Source: Bacillus kwashiorkori (GTDB lineage Bacteria; Bacillota; Bacilli; Bacillales; Caldibacillaceae). From it: a DNA stretch of 64,000 nucleotides. Positions 44,733-54,083 of the stretch are shown piece after piece. Position 1 is the stretch's first letter, and the number at the start of each line of letters is the position of its first letter. Position numbers and translations under genes: made by a program. Under the pieces are notes generated by a model, which saw only the letters and a list, made by a program, of their open reading frames with translations, made no database searches and was not told where the DNA came from. The stretch is from positions 470,942-534,941 of the forward strand of contig NZ_CTDX01000016.1 in NCBI RefSeq assembly GCF_001375515.1. The letters are read 5' to 3'.

Positions 44733-45896
44733 ATGAAACGTTTTTTTGCAGATTTACACATTCATATCGGTCGGACAAAAACGAATAAAGCAGTGAAAAT
44801 TACCGGTTCGAGAAATTTAACATTAACGAATATTTTAGATATAGCCAAAAATCGCAAGGGATTACAAATCGTCGGTGTAATTGATTGTCATTCCCCAGAA
44901 GTAATCGAAGAAATCGAGGACTTATTGAATGAAGGTCGACTTGAAACGTTGCAAGATGGCGGACTATTGTTTGAAGGAGAAACAACCCTTTTAATGGGGA
45001 GTGAACTGGAAATTTATGATTTGTCTTGTCAAGGACCCCTTCATGTTCTTTGTTTTTTACCAACATTGGAAACAATGAAGTCATTCTCTGAGTGGCTAGC
45101 AACCCAATTAAAAAATATTCATCTTAGTTCCCAACGTATTTATGCTACTGGTAGAGAATTACAACGCCAAGTGAAAGTAAGGGATGGCTTGTTTATACCT
45201 GCTCACGTATTTACCCCTTTTAAAAGTTTATATGGAAAAGGGGTGAAAAGGACGCTTCGCGAAGTGTTCGATCCAAAGTGGATTGATGCGATTGAACTTG
45301 GCTTAAGTTCGGATACGTTCATGGCTGATGAGCTTGAGGAATTACATCATTACCCTTTTGTGACTAATTCTGATGCCCATTCTTTAGGGAAAATAGCTCG
45401 CGAATATCAAAAACTGTCCCTTAATCACGCAAGTTTCAACGAGTTAAAGCTAGCTCTAGAAAAAAAACATGATCGGAAAATAACCGCAAATTTTGGGTTA
45501 GATCCATTATTAGGGAAATATCATCAAACAACTTGTGCAAAATGCTTTACACTACGAACTAGTGACGTTACTAAATGCCCGAATTGTGGTTCGTCAAAAG
45601 TAACAAAAGGAGTGTTTGAAAGAATTCGCGAACTAGCAAATGCAACGGAAAAGCCGAAGCGACCTCCATATATTCATCAAGTTCCATTAGAATTTATTCC
45701 GGGATTAGGACCAAAAACAATGGACAAATTACTCGCTAACTTTGGCACAGAAATGACGATTATTCATGACACTTCTTTTGAAGACTTAACGAAAATAATT
45801 CCGGAAAAGACCTCAGCATTTATTATCAAAGCACGAACGGGGGGCCTTAAACTGGAAGCAGGTGGCGGGGGGAAATACGGGCGAGTGAAAAAATAG
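44733..45896 (+). CDS. PHP-domain endonuclease Q-like protein (YqxK)
   Basis: A 387-residue protein with an N-terminal PHP metallo-phosphoesterase domain (FADLHIHIGR, IDCHSP, NSDAHSLG), a zinc-finger segment (CAKCFTLRTSDVTKCPNCG) and a C-terminal helix-hairpin-helix (IPGLGPKTMDKLLANFG). This architecture is that of endonuclease Q, which cuts 5' of uracil, hypoxanthine and abasic sites and is known from Thermococcales and some Bacillus species. It abuts nudF (TAG then ATG). B. subtilis yqxK is the positional equivalent. The biochemical activity of this protein is inferred from architecture. Confidence 0.82.
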   Translation: MKRFFADLHIHIGRTKTNKAVKITGSRNLTLTNILDIAKNRKGLQIVGVIDCHSPEVIEEIEDLLNEGRLETLQDGGLLFEGETTLLMGSELEIYDLSCQGPLHVLCFLPTLETMKSFSEWLATQLKNIHLSSQRIYATGRELQRQVKVRDGLFIPAHVFTPFKSLYGKGVKRTLREVFDPKWIDAIELGLSSDTFMADELEELHHYPFVTNSDAHSLGKIAREYQKLSLNHASFNELKLALEKKHDRKITANFGLDPLLGKYHQTTCAKCFTLRTSDVTKCPNCGSSKVTKGVFERIRELANATEKPKRPPYIHQVPLEFIPGLGPKTMDKLLANFGTEMTIIHDTSFEDLTKIIPEKTSAFIIKARTGGLKLEAGGGGKYGRVKK

Positions 45897-45940
45897 GGAT
45901 AAATTTAACAGATTATTATAGACAAGACCATTGACAATTA

Positions 45941-45966
45941 GCCCCTACATTTTGGGGCTTTAATTA
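45941..45966 (+). terminator. Terminator after the endonuclease Q-like gene
   Basis: AGCCCC (45941-45946) and GGGGCT (45955-45960) form a GC-rich 6-bp stem followed by TTAATT. It is short but well placed. Confidence 0.65.
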
Positions 45967-46065
45967 ATAAAGCAAAGCTCTCCTAATATTTAATAGTTAT
46001 AATCTAGCTTATTATCTATTGTTATACTTTATTAAATTAAAATAACAATTTAAAAACTTTGGTTT

Positions 46066-46090
46066 AACGATTTAAAAATCGTTATTTTTT
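46066..46090 (+). terminator. Second hairpin with T-run upstream of spoIIM
   Basis: AACGATT (46066-46072) pairs with AATCGTT (46077-46083), followed by ATTTTTT. It insulates spoIIM from upstream transcription, consistent with a separately controlled sporulation gene. Confidence 0.6.
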
Positions 46091-46110
46091 GCGGTCTGAT
46101 AACAGTGATA

Positions 46111-46140
46111 GAAATAATCTTTACTTTTCTAGCATACTTT
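46111..46140 (+). promoter_or_regulatory. Sigma-E promoter of spoIIM
   Basis: CATACTTT (46133-46140) fits the sigma-E -10 consensus CATACnnT exactly, with an AATAAT-containing -35 (GAAATAAT, 46111-46118) 14 bases upstream. spoIIM is a known sigma-E gene. The start codon is 50 bases downstream. Confidence 0.65.
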
Positions 46141-46189
46141 TCTCGTAAATTTCATAAAATCTAGTAAGTTTTATGAAAGGGGCAGGAAG

Positions 46190-46831
46190 ATGCGAAAAAG
46201 GATGCAGCCATTTTTTATCACTAGACATTTACAAGAACATTCCTCACTTTATATTTTTCATACAGTATTATTTATTATGGGTGTGATTTTTGGTGCGATT
46301 GTCGTTAATAGTTTAAGTGTTTCTCAAAAAGACGATTTATTCTATTTTTTAAGTGAGTTTTTTTTGCAAATGGAAAACGGAGAAGTAATTTCGGCGAAAG
46401 AAGTGTTTTTCCATACACTTTCTTATAATAGTAAGTTTATTGGCTTAATGTGGGTTTTTGGAATATCCATGATAGGCTTACCGCTCATTTTTGTGATGTT
46501 ATTTTTAAAGGGAATGGTCATTGGCTTTACAGTCGGATTTTTAGTGCAACAAATGAGTTGGCATGGTTTTTTCTTGTCGTTTGTCTCGGTTTTACCGCAG
46601 AATTTAGTTACCATTCCCGTCTATATCGCAGTTGCCGTTGTGGCTGTTAATTTCTCTTTTACGATGATTAGAAAATTGTTCGTGAAGTCAGTGTTTCAAC
46701 CGTTTGCACCGATGTTAGTTCGTTATTGTATGTTTTTTGGCGGTGCGATTGTATGTCTAGTTGTAGCAGCTTTTGTGGAAGGGTATGTAACTCCTTATTT
46801 AATGAAAGGTGTATTGAAATTTCTCGGTTGA
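46190..46831 (+). CDS. spoIIM: Stage II sporulation protein M
   Basis: A 213-residue integral membrane protein of the DMP complex (SpoIID-SpoIIM-SpoIIP) that thins septal peptidoglycan and drives engulfment. It has about five transmembrane helices (including VLFIMGVIFGAIVVNSL and FVMLFLKGMVIGFTVGFLV) and the family segment FLSFVSVLPQNLVTIPVYI. The start follows GGGGCAGGAAG. It stands alone between two hairpins and the fur promoter region, with a sigma-E promoter. Length matches B. subtilis SpoIIM. Confidence 0.94.
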   Translation: MRKRMQPFFITRHLQEHSSLYIFHTVLFIMGVIFGAIVVNSLSVSQKDDLFYFLSEFFLQMENGEVISAKEVFFHTLSYNSKFIGLMWVFGISMIGLPLIFVMLFLKGMVIGFTVGFLVQQMSWHGFFLSFVSVLPQNLVTIPVYIAVAVVAVNFSFTMIRKLFVKSVFQPFAPMLVRYCMFFGGAIVCLVVAAFVEGYVTPYLMKGVLKFLG

Positions 46832-46846
46832 AATGACATATACTAT

Positions 46847-46880
46847 TTATAATAATTATTAATTGATAATAATTATTCAA
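46847..46880 (+). promoter_or_regulatory. Tandem PerR/Fur-like operators upstream of fur
   Basis: TTATAATAATTATTA (46847-46861) differs at one position from the PerR box TTATAATnATTATAA. Two bases later TTGATAATAATTATTCAA (46863-46880) is close to the Fur 7-1-7 pattern. Both lie upstream of the fur -35 element. B. subtilis fur is PerR-controlled. Confidence 0.5.
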
Positions 46881-46902
46881 TCTTATTTAAAATTATTTTA
46901 GT

Positions 46903-46930
46903 TTGCAACTCCCAAATCATTTGTTATAAT
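46903..46930 (+). promoter_or_regulatory. Sigma-A promoter of fur
   Basis: TTGCAA (46903-46908) and a perfect TATAAT (46925-46930) are 16 bases apart. The fur ATG is 33 bases further on. Confidence 0.75.
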
Positions 46931-46962
46931 GATAATACATTGGCGAGGGAGGGGCTATTTTT

Positions 46963-47439
46963 ATGGAAAATCGCCTTGAGAAAATAAAGAAACAGTTGCA
47001 TTCATCTAGCTATAAATTGACACCACAACGAGAAGCGACAGTTCGGGTGTTATTAGAGCATGAAAATGATCATTTGAGCGCAGAAGATGTTTATTTATAT
47101 GTAAAAGAGAAATCTCCCGAAATCGGGCTTGCGACTGTTTATCGCACATTAGAATTATTAACAGAGTTGAAAATAGTCGATAAAATTAATTTTGGCGATG
47201 GTGTATCACGTTATGATTTGCGTCAGGAAGGTGCAGCCCATTTTCACCATCATCTCGTTTGTATTGAATGTGGCTCGGTAGAAGAAATTCAAGAAGATTT
47301 ACTGGAAGATGTGGAAGAAATTGTAGAACGTAGATGGAATTTTAAAATTAAAGATCATCGTTTAACCTTTCATGGTATTTGTAGAAATTGTCATAATAAA
47401 GAATCGACAACAAAAGATGCAAATGCCTTAAATAAATGA
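46963..47439 (+). CDS. fur: Ferric uptake regulator Fur
   Basis: A 158-residue metalloregulator that represses iron-uptake genes when bound to Fe2+. It has the N-terminal winged helix (YKLTPQREATVRVLL, IGLATVYRTLELL), the histidine-rich regulatory site (HFHHHLVCIECG), and the structural zinc site of two CxxC pairs (CIEC and CRNC). Full conservation of the HHH segment and the genomic position next to yqzK and xerD favour Fur over PerR or Zur. GGGAGGGG precedes the ATG. A terminator follows. Confidence 0.94.
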   Translation: MENRLEKIKKQLHSSSYKLTPQREATVRVLLEHENDHLSAEDVYLYVKEKSPEIGLATVYRTLELLTELKIVDKINFGDGVSRYDLRQEGAAHFHHHLVCIECGSVEEIQEDLLEDVEEIVERRWNFKIKDHRLTFHGICRNCHNKESTTKDANALNK

Positions 47440-47452
47440 TTACACAAGGAAG

Positions 47453-47480
47453 AGTAAGCAAACTGATGCTTACTTTTTTG
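47453..47480 (+). terminator. Terminator of fur
   Basis: AGTAAGCA (47453-47460) pairs with TGCTTACT (47467-47474) over a 6-base loop, followed by TTTTTT. Confidence 0.85.
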
Positions 47481-47617
47481 CTTTTTCAATAGACGATTAC
47501 CCCCGAATTAATAGCTTATATTGAGAGAAAATAGTTACTGCATGTATAAAATCCTTTCTTTCTGGCATAGGTTGTATTAATAAAGAATTCATGCGAGAGG
47601 ATAAGGTGCGGGAAAGA

Positions 47618-47845
47618 ATGAAAAAGTATGTTAAACTTATTTTACAAACGTTGAAAGTATTTATATTATTTACCGGTTGCACAATCCTTTTTTATTATGC
47701 GATTTTATGGGTGAATGAGGAGTACCAAAACCACCAACGCTATAAAGAGCCAGAAGGAAAGGCAATTAGAGTAGTATCTTATGAAAAGGAAGAAGATTAT
47801 AATTGGTATGAGAGGATTTTACTGTTTTATTTAGATGGGGAGTAA
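47618..47845 (+). CDS. yqzK: YqzK-family small membrane protein (DUF4227)
   Basis: A 75-residue protein with a single transmembrane segment (VFILFTGCTILFYYAILWV) and a basic N-terminus, then a charged tail (YKEPEGKAIRVVS, YNWYERILLFYLDGE). Locus between fur and xerD as in B. subtilis yqzK. ATG 47618 has GGGAAAG upstream; the ATG at 47591 has no site. It ends five bases before xerD, so the two are coupled. No function is known. Confidence 0.85.
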   Translation: MKKYVKLILQTLKVFILFTGCTILFYYAILWVNEEYQNHQRYKEPEGKAIRVVSYEKEEDYNWYERILLFYLDGE

Positions 47846-47850
47846 TGTAG

Positions 47851-48747
47851 ATGAATGATCATATTCAAGATTTTTTGCATTTTTTAATAGTGGAAAAAGG
47901 ATTATCAGAAAATACTATTGCCGCCTACCGTAGAGATTTAACAAATTACGCGAAGTTTCTACAAATGGAATTACAATTAAATCATTTTAATGAAGTAACT
48001 AGAAGTCACATTTTGCAATATTTTGCTAAATGCAAAAAAGATGGGAAGTCTTCGAAAACCCTCGCTAGATATGTAGCATCGATTCGTTCGTTCCACCTAT
48101 TTCTATTGCGGGACAAAGTGACTGACCAAGATCCGACTGTTCATATTGAATCACCGCAAGTAGATGTCAAATTACCGCGCGTTCTTAGTGTTGCAGAAGT
48201 GGATGCCTTATTAAAGGCCCCAGATATGTCGCAAATGTATGGAATACGTGATCAAGCAATGTTGGAATTATTATATGCAACTGGAATGCGCGTCAGTGAA
48301 TTACTTCAATTAAATAAGGATGATGTCCATTTAACGATGGGGTTTGTTCGCTGTATTGGCAAGGGGAATAAAGAGAGAATTATTCCGATAGGGGAACATG
48401 CTATTCATGCGGTGAAACAGTACATTACGGCAGCACGTCCGAAATTAATGAGTAAAAATAAGCCGAACACGGAAGCACTCTTTTTGAATCATTTAGGTAA
48501 TCGCCTCTCACGGCAAGGTTTTTGGAAAATTTTAAAGCAACTTGCGGAAAAAGCAGGGATAGAAAAAGATTTAACACCACATACGTTACGTCACTCCTTT
48601 GCCACTCACTTATTAGAAAATGGTGCAGATTTACGAGCGGTTCAAGAAATGTTAGGACATGCAGATATTTCTACGACACAAATATATACCCATGTAACGA
48701 AAACCCGTCTGAAAGAGGTTTATAAACAATTTCATCCGCGGGCATAA
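47851..48747 (+). CDS. xerD: Tyrosine recombinase XerD
   Basis: A 298-residue tyrosine recombinase acting with a partner at the dif site to resolve chromosome dimers. It has an N-terminal SAM-like domain ([19 protein letters not shown]), and the catalytic residues are seen in [10 protein letters not shown] (Arg), KGNKERIIP (Lys), [19 protein letters not shown] (His-x-x-Arg), [14 protein letters not shown] (His/Trp position and Tyr nucleophile). Length and the terminal YTHVT pattern are those of XerD; the locus fits. It follows yqzK closely. Confidence 0.95.
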   Translation: MNDHIQDFLHFLIVEKGLSENTIAAYRRDLTNYAKFLQMELQLNHFNEVTRSHILQYFAKCKKDGKSSKTLARYVASIRSFHLFLLRDKVTDQDPTVHIESPQVDVKLPRVLSVAEVDALLKAPDMSQMYGIRDQAMLELLYATGMRVSELLQLNKDDVHLTMGFVRCIGKGNKERIIPIGEHAIHAVKQYITAARPKLMSKNKPNTEALFLNHLGNRLSRQGFWKILKQLAEKAGIEKDLTPHTLRHSFATHLLENGADLRAVQEMLGHADISTTQIYTHVTKTRLKEVYKQFHPRA

Positions 48748-48972
48748 GATAATATTGGACAAGCTTATTTGTTGACTGGTTTTGCTATTTTACTAGTGTA
48801 TGAATTGTTTCATAAGAAAATTTACTAGTTTTACAACAATGGTATTGTCTTTAACCTAGGAAATTTATTACAATTAATGTATAGTTGGATATTTTTTCGT
48901 AACTGATAAAGCTTAAATAGTAATGGTTTATTGTCATGATTTTTTACATACACTAGTTCAGGAGGTAACAAA

Positions 48973-50157
48973 ATGACACAAAATACATTTAAACGTATTT
49001 TCCTTGTCGTAATGGATTCCGTTGGCATTGGGGAAGCACCAGATGCAGAAAAATTTGGCGATAAAGGTGCTGACACTTTTGGGCATATTGCTGAAAAAAT
49101 GAACGGCTTACATATGCCAAATATGGGAAAATTAGGACTAAGCAATATTCGTGAAATTAAAGGAATTGCGAAAGCGGAAAAACCACTCGCCTTTTATACG
49201 AAAATGCAAGAAGCTTCGAATGGAAAAGATACGATGACCGGTCATTGGGAAATTATGGGGCTAAGAATTGACACTCCATTCAAAGTATTTCCAGATGGTT
49301 TTCCACCAGAATTAATTCATGAAATTGAAACACGGACTGGGCGCAAAGTAATTGGCAACAAGCCTGCTAGCGGAACAGCAATTATTGAAGAATTAGGGAA
49401 AGAACATATGGAAACAGGGGCACTAATCGTTTATACTTCTGCTGATTCGGTCTTACAAATTGCCGCTCATGAAGAAATTGTACCGCTAGAAGAATTATAT
49501 TCCATTTGTAAAATGTGCCGCGAGTTAACTTTAGATGAAAAATATATGGTCGGTCGAATAATAGCACGCCCCTTTGTTGGGGAACCTGATTCTTTCAAAC
49601 GGACAGCAAATCGCCACGATTATGCTTTAAAACCGTTTGAACGTACCGTAATGAATGAATTAAAAGATAGTGGCTTTGATGTTATTGCAATCGGAAAAAT
49701 TGCGGATATATATGACGGGGAAGGGGTAACAAAATCTCTTCGTACAGTCTCAAATATGGACGGCATGGATAAATTAACAGAAACATTAGCAATGGATTTT
49801 ACTGGTATTAGCTTTTTAAATTTAGTGGACTTTGATGCACTATTCGGTCACCGCCGTGATCCAATTGGTTATGGAAAAGCATTAGAAGAATTTGATGTCC
49901 GTCTAGCTGAAGTGTTAGAAAATTTAACAGAAGATGATTTGTTAATAATTACTGCTGACCATGGGAATGACCCTGTACATCCTGGAACAGATCATACAAG
50001 GGAGTACGTCCCATTATTAGTTTATTCAAAGCGGATGGAAGAAGGAAAAGAATTACCGATAAGGGAAACTTTTGCTGATATCGGTGCAACTGTAGCGGAA
50101 AATTTCGGTGTGAAAATGCCTAAATACGGAAAAAGTTTTCTAAATGAATTGAATTAA
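48973..50157 (+). CDS. deoB: Phosphopentomutase
   Basis: A 394-residue alkaline-phosphatase-superfamily enzyme that interconverts ribose or deoxyribose 1- and 5-phosphates in nucleoside salvage. The N-terminal metal ligand is in [10 protein letters not shown], the catalytic Thr region is [13 protein letters not shown], and the C-terminal ligands are in [26 protein letters not shown] precedes the ATG. Named drm in B. subtilis. It is followed by a pyrimidine nucleoside phosphorylase gene, whose product it processes. Confidence 0.96.
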   Translation: MTQNTFKRIFLVVMDSVGIGEAPDAEKFGDKGADTFGHIAEKMNGLHMPNMGKLGLSNIREIKGIAKAEKPLAFYTKMQEASNGKDTMTGHWEIMGLRIDTPFKVFPDGFPPELIHEIETRTGRKVIGNKPASGTAIIEELGKEHMETGALIVYTSADSVLQIAAHEEIVPLEELYSICKMCRELTLDEKYMVGRIIARPFVGEPDSFKRTANRHDYALKPFERTVMNELKDSGFDVIAIGKIADIYDGEGVTKSLRTVSNMDGMDKLTETLAMDFTGISFLNLVDFDALFGHRRDPIGYGKALEEFDVRLAEVLENLTEDDLLIITADHGNDPVHPGTDHTREYVPLLVYSKRMEEGKELPIRETFADIGATVAENFGVKMPKYGKSFLNELN

Positions 50158-50210
50158 TGACTCGTCCATTCATTTAACGTCAAAATGTTGAATAGTATAA
50201 CTGTTTTATT

Positions 50211-50331
50211 GTTAGGTAGATAATTTACGTTATCTGCCTAACATGCTTTTCACGTTACTATCCATGAAAACGTTATCCTTAAGAGGAAAGACTTCGAAAT
50301 GATTTTATTTCGATTAATGGAGCAAAGTCTT
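50211..50331 (+). terminator. Terminator of deoB and a second nested hairpin
   Basis: GTTAGGTAGATAA (50211-50223) pairs with TTATCTGCCTAAC (50230-50242) through one wobble, followed by a weak ATGCTTTT. Downstream, AAGACTT/AAGTCTT (50288-50294, 50325-50331) encloses TCGAAAT/ATTTCGA, a nested palindrome without a T-run. The region separates deoB from pdp. Confidence 0.6.
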
Positions 50332-50419
50332 ATTTGAAATTGTTAGCTCCATTAAAGCGAAACCTATATTTTTGAGATAATCAAAAATGGGAAAAATTAA
50401 GTAAAGTAGGTGGAACGAA

Positions 50420-51724
50420 ATGAGAATGGTAGACATTATTGAAAAAAAACGCAACAGACAAGAACTAACGACAGAGGAAATTAATTTTTTCATTAAAGGA
50501 TATACGGATGGAACAATACCTGATTATCAAGCAAGTGCCTTGTTAATGGCTATTTACTTTCAAAATATGAATGATAGAGAAAGAGCAGATTTAACGATGG
50601 CAATGGTTGAGTCAGGAGATAAAATAAATTTATCAAAAATTAACGGAATTAAAGTGGATAAACATTCTACAGGAGGAGTCGGTGATACGACTACATTAGT
50701 ACTTGGTCCACTTGTTGCAGCAGTAGGTGTTCCAGTTGCGAAAATGAGTGGTAGAGGTCTAGGTCATACTGGTGGAACGATTGATAAATTAGAGTCGATT
50801 ACTGGTTTTCATGTGGAAATTTCCACTGAAGAATTTATCAAATTAGTAAATGAAAATAAAATTGCTGTTGTCGGTCAAAGTGGTAATTTAACGCCAGCAG
50901 ATAAAAAATTATACGCCCTCCGCGATGTAACCGCCACGGTAAATAGCATACCGTTAATTGCTAGCTCGATTATGAGTAAAAAAATAGCCGCTGGGGCAGA
51001 TGCAATTGTTCTAGATGTAAAAACTGGAGCAGGTGCTTTCATGAAAACGATTCAAGATGCGGAAGAACTTGCTAGAGCGATGGTGCAAATCGGCAATAAG
51101 GTTGGCAGAGAAACGATGGCAATCATTTCAGATATGAGCCAACCACTTGGATATGCAATCGGCAATTCTTTAGAAGTGAAAGAAGCAATTGATACGTTAA
51201 AAGGACATGGACCAAAAGATTTAACAGAACTATGTCTCACACTTGGCAGTCAAATGGTTTATTTAAGTAAGCAAGCGAAAACGATTGATGATGCACGAAA
51301 AATGTTAGAAGAGGTTATCACTAATGGGAAGGCTTTAGACAAGTTTAAACAATTTATCGCTTCTCAAGGAGGGGATCCTTCCATCGTTGATGACCCAGAG
51401 AAATTACCTAAAGCAAATTATGTAGTAGAATTACCTGCTCAACAAACGGGCTGGATTGAGGAAATTGTTGCTGATGAAATTGGTACTGCGGCAATGATTT
51501 TAGGTGCTGGCAGACTAACAAAAGAATCTATGATAGATTTAGCAGTTGGTATTGTGTTACATAAAAAAGTTGGTGATAAAGTGGAAAAAGGAGACTCATT
51601 ATTAACCATTCATGCAAATAAAGAAAATATAGAAGAGGTAAAAACACTTCTTTACAACAATATTAAAATTTCGCCAAACGAAATCACACAACCACCACTT
51701 ATTCATGAAATTATAGGAGAATAA
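50420..51724 (+). CDS. pdp: Pyrimidine-nucleoside phosphorylase
   Basis: A 434-residue phosphorylase cleaving thymidine, uridine and deoxyuridine to the base and (deoxy)ribose 1-phosphate. Family motifs: [16 protein letters not shown] (phosphate site), [17 protein letters not shown] (signature), [14 protein letters not shown] and [10 protein letters not shown]. The C-terminal domain is intact. It closely resembles B. subtilis Pdp, which in that species sits in the dra-nupC-pdp operon; here it takes the place of punA after deoB. GGTGG precedes the ATG. Confidence 0.96.
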   Translation: MRMVDIIEKKRNRQELTTEEINFFIKGYTDGTIPDYQASALLMAIYFQNMNDRERADLTMAMVESGDKINLSKINGIKVDKHSTGGVGDTTTLVLGPLVAAVGVPVAKMSGRGLGHTGGTIDKLESITGFHVEISTEEFIKLVNENKIAVVGQSGNLTPADKKLYALRDVTATVNSIPLIASSIMSKKIAAGADAIVLDVKTGAGAFMKTIQDAEELARAMVQIGNKVGRETMAIISDMSQPLGYAIGNSLEVKEAIDTLKGHGPKDLTELCLTLGSQMVYLSKQAKTIDDARKMLEEVITNGKALDKFKQFIASQGGDPSIVDDPEKLPKANYVVELPAQQTGWIEEIVADEIGTAAMILGAGRLTKESMIDLAVGIVLHKKVGDKVEKGDSLLTIHANKENIEEVKTLLYNNIKISPNEITQPPLIHEIIGE

Positions 51725-51740
51725 TCTTAAAAAAATATAA

Positions 51741-51786
51741 AAAGAGGTAGGAACATTAAATTTTGATTCGTTCCAACCTCTTTTGT
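51741..51786 (+). terminator. Terminator of pdp
   Basis: AAAGAGGT-A-GGAAC (51741-51754) pairs with GTTCC-A-ACCTCTTT around one mismatch, followed by TTTT. Confidence 0.85.
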
Positions 51787-51921
51787 TGTTTTTTACAAAA
51801 AACTTACTGTCATACCCCCACGAAATATGTCACACTACAAACAATAATTACTTCATTTGCGGATTACTTCCCTATGTTTAACTGTGAACGGTAATTTTCT
51901 CGATTATTCCCGGAAAAGTTT

Positions 51922-51949
51922 GTATAAAAATCAATCCAATGGCAACAAT
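51922..51949 (+). promoter_or_regulatory. Sigma-F promoter of dacF-spoIIA
   Basis: GTATA (51922-51926) and GGCAACAAT (51941-51949), 14 bases apart, match the sigma-F pattern GywTA-N14-16-GGnrAnAnT. The dacF start is 37 bases downstream. Forespore transcription of dacF with spoIIA is established in B. subtilis. Confidence 0.7.
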
Positions 51950-51985
51950 GGATGGAGAATGTATTTTTCTAGTGGAGGGACATCA

Positions 51986-53158
51986 ATGAAAAAGTCGGTC
52001 ATAATATTAATAACTACAGTATTTCTTAGTTTAGCGATTTTACCAAAAGCTAGTTTCGCAGAAGAACAAACAATGGAATTAGCGGAGAAAGCTAGATCCG
52101 CTATATTAATTGAACAAAACACAGGGACAGTGTTATATGAAAAAAATAGTGAGGAACAATTACCACCAGCGTCAATGACAAAAATTATGACGATGCTACT
52201 TGTCATGGAAGCAGTGAAAGAAGGAAAACTTAAATTAACTGAAAAAGTAAGAACAAGTGAGAACGCAGCGTCTATGGGTGGGTCACAAATTTTCTTAGAA
52301 CCTGGGGAAGAAATGACAGCAGAACAGTTATTATTAGCTGTTGCAGTCGGCTCAGCTAACGATGCATCTGTAGCTTTAGCAGAAAGAATTGCGGGTTCTG
52401 AACAAGCATTTGTCAAAATGATGAATGAGAAAGCAGAGCAGCTAGGATTAAAAAACACTAAATTTCAAAATACGACAGGACTTCCAGCGAAAGATCATTA
52501 TAGTAGTGCCAGTGATATGGCTATTATGGCAAAAGAACTGTTGAAGTATGAGGAAATAACTAAGTTTACTGGAACATATGAATCATATTTACGCGAAGAC
52601 ACAGATAAAAAATTTTGGCTCGTTAATACGAATCGATTAATCCGCTTTTATCCTGGCGTGGATGGGTTAAAAACAGGCTTTACAAGAGAAGCAATGTATT
52701 GTTTAACTGCCACTGCAAAAAAAGATGATATGCGAATTGTTGCCGTTGTTTTTGGTGCACCGACTCCGAAGGATAGAAATAAACAAATTAGTGCGATGTT
52801 TGATTTTGCTTTTAATCAATTTGAAACGAAGCCATTTTATAAAAAAAATGAAGTAGTTGCGGAAGCAAAAATTAAAAAAGGACAGAAGCCAAAGATAAAT
52901 GCGGTCACAAACGATTCTATTGCTTTATTATCGAGAAAAGGTGAAAAACTGGAAGATGTGAAAAAAGAAATCGTTTTGGACAAAACAATTCAAGCACCTA
53001 TTAAAAAAGGTGATACTATCGGAAAAATTATGTTAAAGAAAGATAACAAATTATTAGCAGAAGGGACATTAGTTGCTAGTGAAGATGTCAAATCCGCTTC
53101 ATGGTGGACCTTTTATAAGCGAACTTTTGGTATATTTACAAAAATAAAAGCTGACTAG
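51986..53158 (+). CDS. dacF: D-alanyl-D-alanine carboxypeptidase DacF
   Basis: A 390-residue class-C low-molecular-weight penicillin-binding protein made in the forespore. It trims pentapeptides and affects cortex cross-linking. Signal peptide at residues 1-25 (cleavage near SFA-EE), catalytic S63-x-x-K66 (PASMTK), SAN motif in [10 protein letters not shown] and KTG in DGLKTGFT, then a C-terminal beta domain. GGAGGG precedes ATG 51986; the open frame upstream spans the sigma-F promoter and is not coding. First gene of the dacF-spoIIA cluster. Confidence 0.94.
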   Translation: MKKSVIILITTVFLSLAILPKASFAEEQTMELAEKARSAILIEQNTGTVLYEKNSEEQLPPASMTKIMTMLLVMEAVKEGKLKLTEKVRTSENAASMGGSQIFLEPGEEMTAEQLLLAVAVGSANDASVALAERIAGSEQAFVKMMNEKAEQLGLKNTKFQNTTGLPAKDHYSSASDMAIMAKELLKYEEITKFTGTYESYLREDTDKKFWLVNTNRLIRFYPGVDGLKTGFTREAMYCLTATAKKDDMRIVAVVFGAPTPKDRNKQISAMFDFAFNQFETKPFYKKNEVVAEAKIKKGQKPKINAVTNDSIALLSRKGEKLEDVKKEIVLDKTIQAPIKKGDTIGKIMLKKDNKLLAEGTLVASEDVKSASWWTFYKRTFGIFTKIKAD

Positions 53159-53214
53159 CAAAATTTGTAGGATTTTTAGAAGTTTTAGCGATTTTACACT
53201 AGTTTTGTCACATA

Positions 53215-53243
53215 GCAGGAATTTCGAAATTCATATCGAATTA
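53215..53243 (+). promoter_or_regulatory. Sigma-H promoter of the spoIIA operon
   Basis: GCAGGAATT (53215-53223) and ATCGAATTA (53235-53243), 11 bases apart, match the sigma-H consensus RnAGGAwww and RnnGAATww. The spoIIAA start codon is 34 bases downstream. spoIIA is transcribed by sigma-H with Spo0A in B. subtilis. No exact Spo0A box (TGTCGAA) was found, though TTGTCACA at 53206-53213 adjoins. Confidence 0.8.
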
Positions 53244-53276
53244 GACTTACTATACAGAAGAAGGAGGCTATGTATA

Positions 53277-53627
53277 GTGAGTCTAAAAGTAGATCTTGAG
53301 ATGAAACAACAAATATTGTGTGTAAGACTAATTGGAGAATTAGACCATCATACTTCGGAACAAGTTCGTAATGAAGTGTCGGAACTTATTGAAAAACATT
53401 CTATTCGCCATCTCGTTTTAAATTTAGAGCAGTTAACATTTATGGATAGTTCAGGATTAGGTGTAATTCTAGGTAGATATAAACAAATTAAGCAGAAAAA
53501 TGGCGAAATGATCGTTTGTGCAATTTCCCCAGCCATTGAGCGTTTATTTACGATGTCCGGATTATTTAAAATTATCCGTTTTGAATCGAATGAAAGAAAC
53601 GCATTACAAAGATTGGGGGTTGCTTAA
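53277..53627 (+). CDS. spoIIAA: Anti-sigma-F factor antagonist SpoIIAA
   Basis: A 116-residue STAS-domain protein. Unphosphorylated, it displaces sigma-F from SpoIIAB and so starts forespore gene expression. The phosphorylated serine is Ser58 in FMDSSGLGV, the same number as in B. subtilis. The start is GTG 53277, with AGGAGG nine bases upstream; an upstream in-frame extension would run through the sigma-H promoter. Its stop codon is three bases before spoIIAB. Confidence 0.96.
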   Translation: MSLKVDLEMKQQILCVRLIGELDHHTSEQVRNEVSELIEKHSIRHLVLNLEQLTFMDSSGLGVILGRYKQIKQKNGEMIVCAISPAIERLFTMSGLFKIIRFESNERNALQRLGVA

Positions 53628-53630
53628 ACG

Positions 53631-54071
53631 ATGAAAAATGAAATGCAATTACAATTTCGTGCATTAAGCCAAAACGAATCCTTTGCAAGAGTAACAGTAG
53701 CAGCCTTTATTTCTCAACTAGACCCAACATTAGACGAATTAACTGAAATAAAAACGGTTGTATCAGAAGCTGTAACAAATGCAATTATCCACGGATATAA
53801 CAATAATTCTGATGGAATGGTTTATATTTCTGTCATTATTAACGAACAAGAAGTGGAAATTGAAATTAAGGATTTCGGTCTCGGAATTCAAAATATTGAA
53901 GAAGCGAAACAGCCGCTTTTCACAACAAAACCTGAACTGGAGCGTTCTGGAATGGGCTTCACGATTATGGAAAATTTCATGGATGAAATGGTAGTAGAGT
54001 CGAAATTAAATGAAGGAACGACTGTCCGGTTGAAGAAATATTTATCAAAAGCAAAAGCGCTGTGCAATTAA
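53631..54071 (+). CDS. spoIIAB: Anti-sigma-F factor SpoIIAB (serine kinase)
   Basis: A 146-residue GHKL-fold anti-sigma factor and kinase. It binds sigma-F and phosphorylates SpoIIAA on Ser58. The ATP-binding motifs are the N-box [14 protein letters not shown]1 box IKDFGLGIQ, and G2 box [14 protein letters not shown]. It is tightly packed between spoIIAA and sigF, as required for balanced stoichiometry. Intact and of normal length. Confidence 0.96.
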   Translation: MKNEMQLQFRALSQNESFARVTVAAFISQLDPTLDELTEIKTVVSEAVTNAIIHGYNNNSDGMVYISVIINEQEVEIEIKDFGLGIQNIEEAKQPLFTTKPELERSGMGFTIMENFMDEMVVESKLNEGTTVRLKKYLSKAKALCN

Positions 54072-54083
54072 GGGGTCTTGCCA

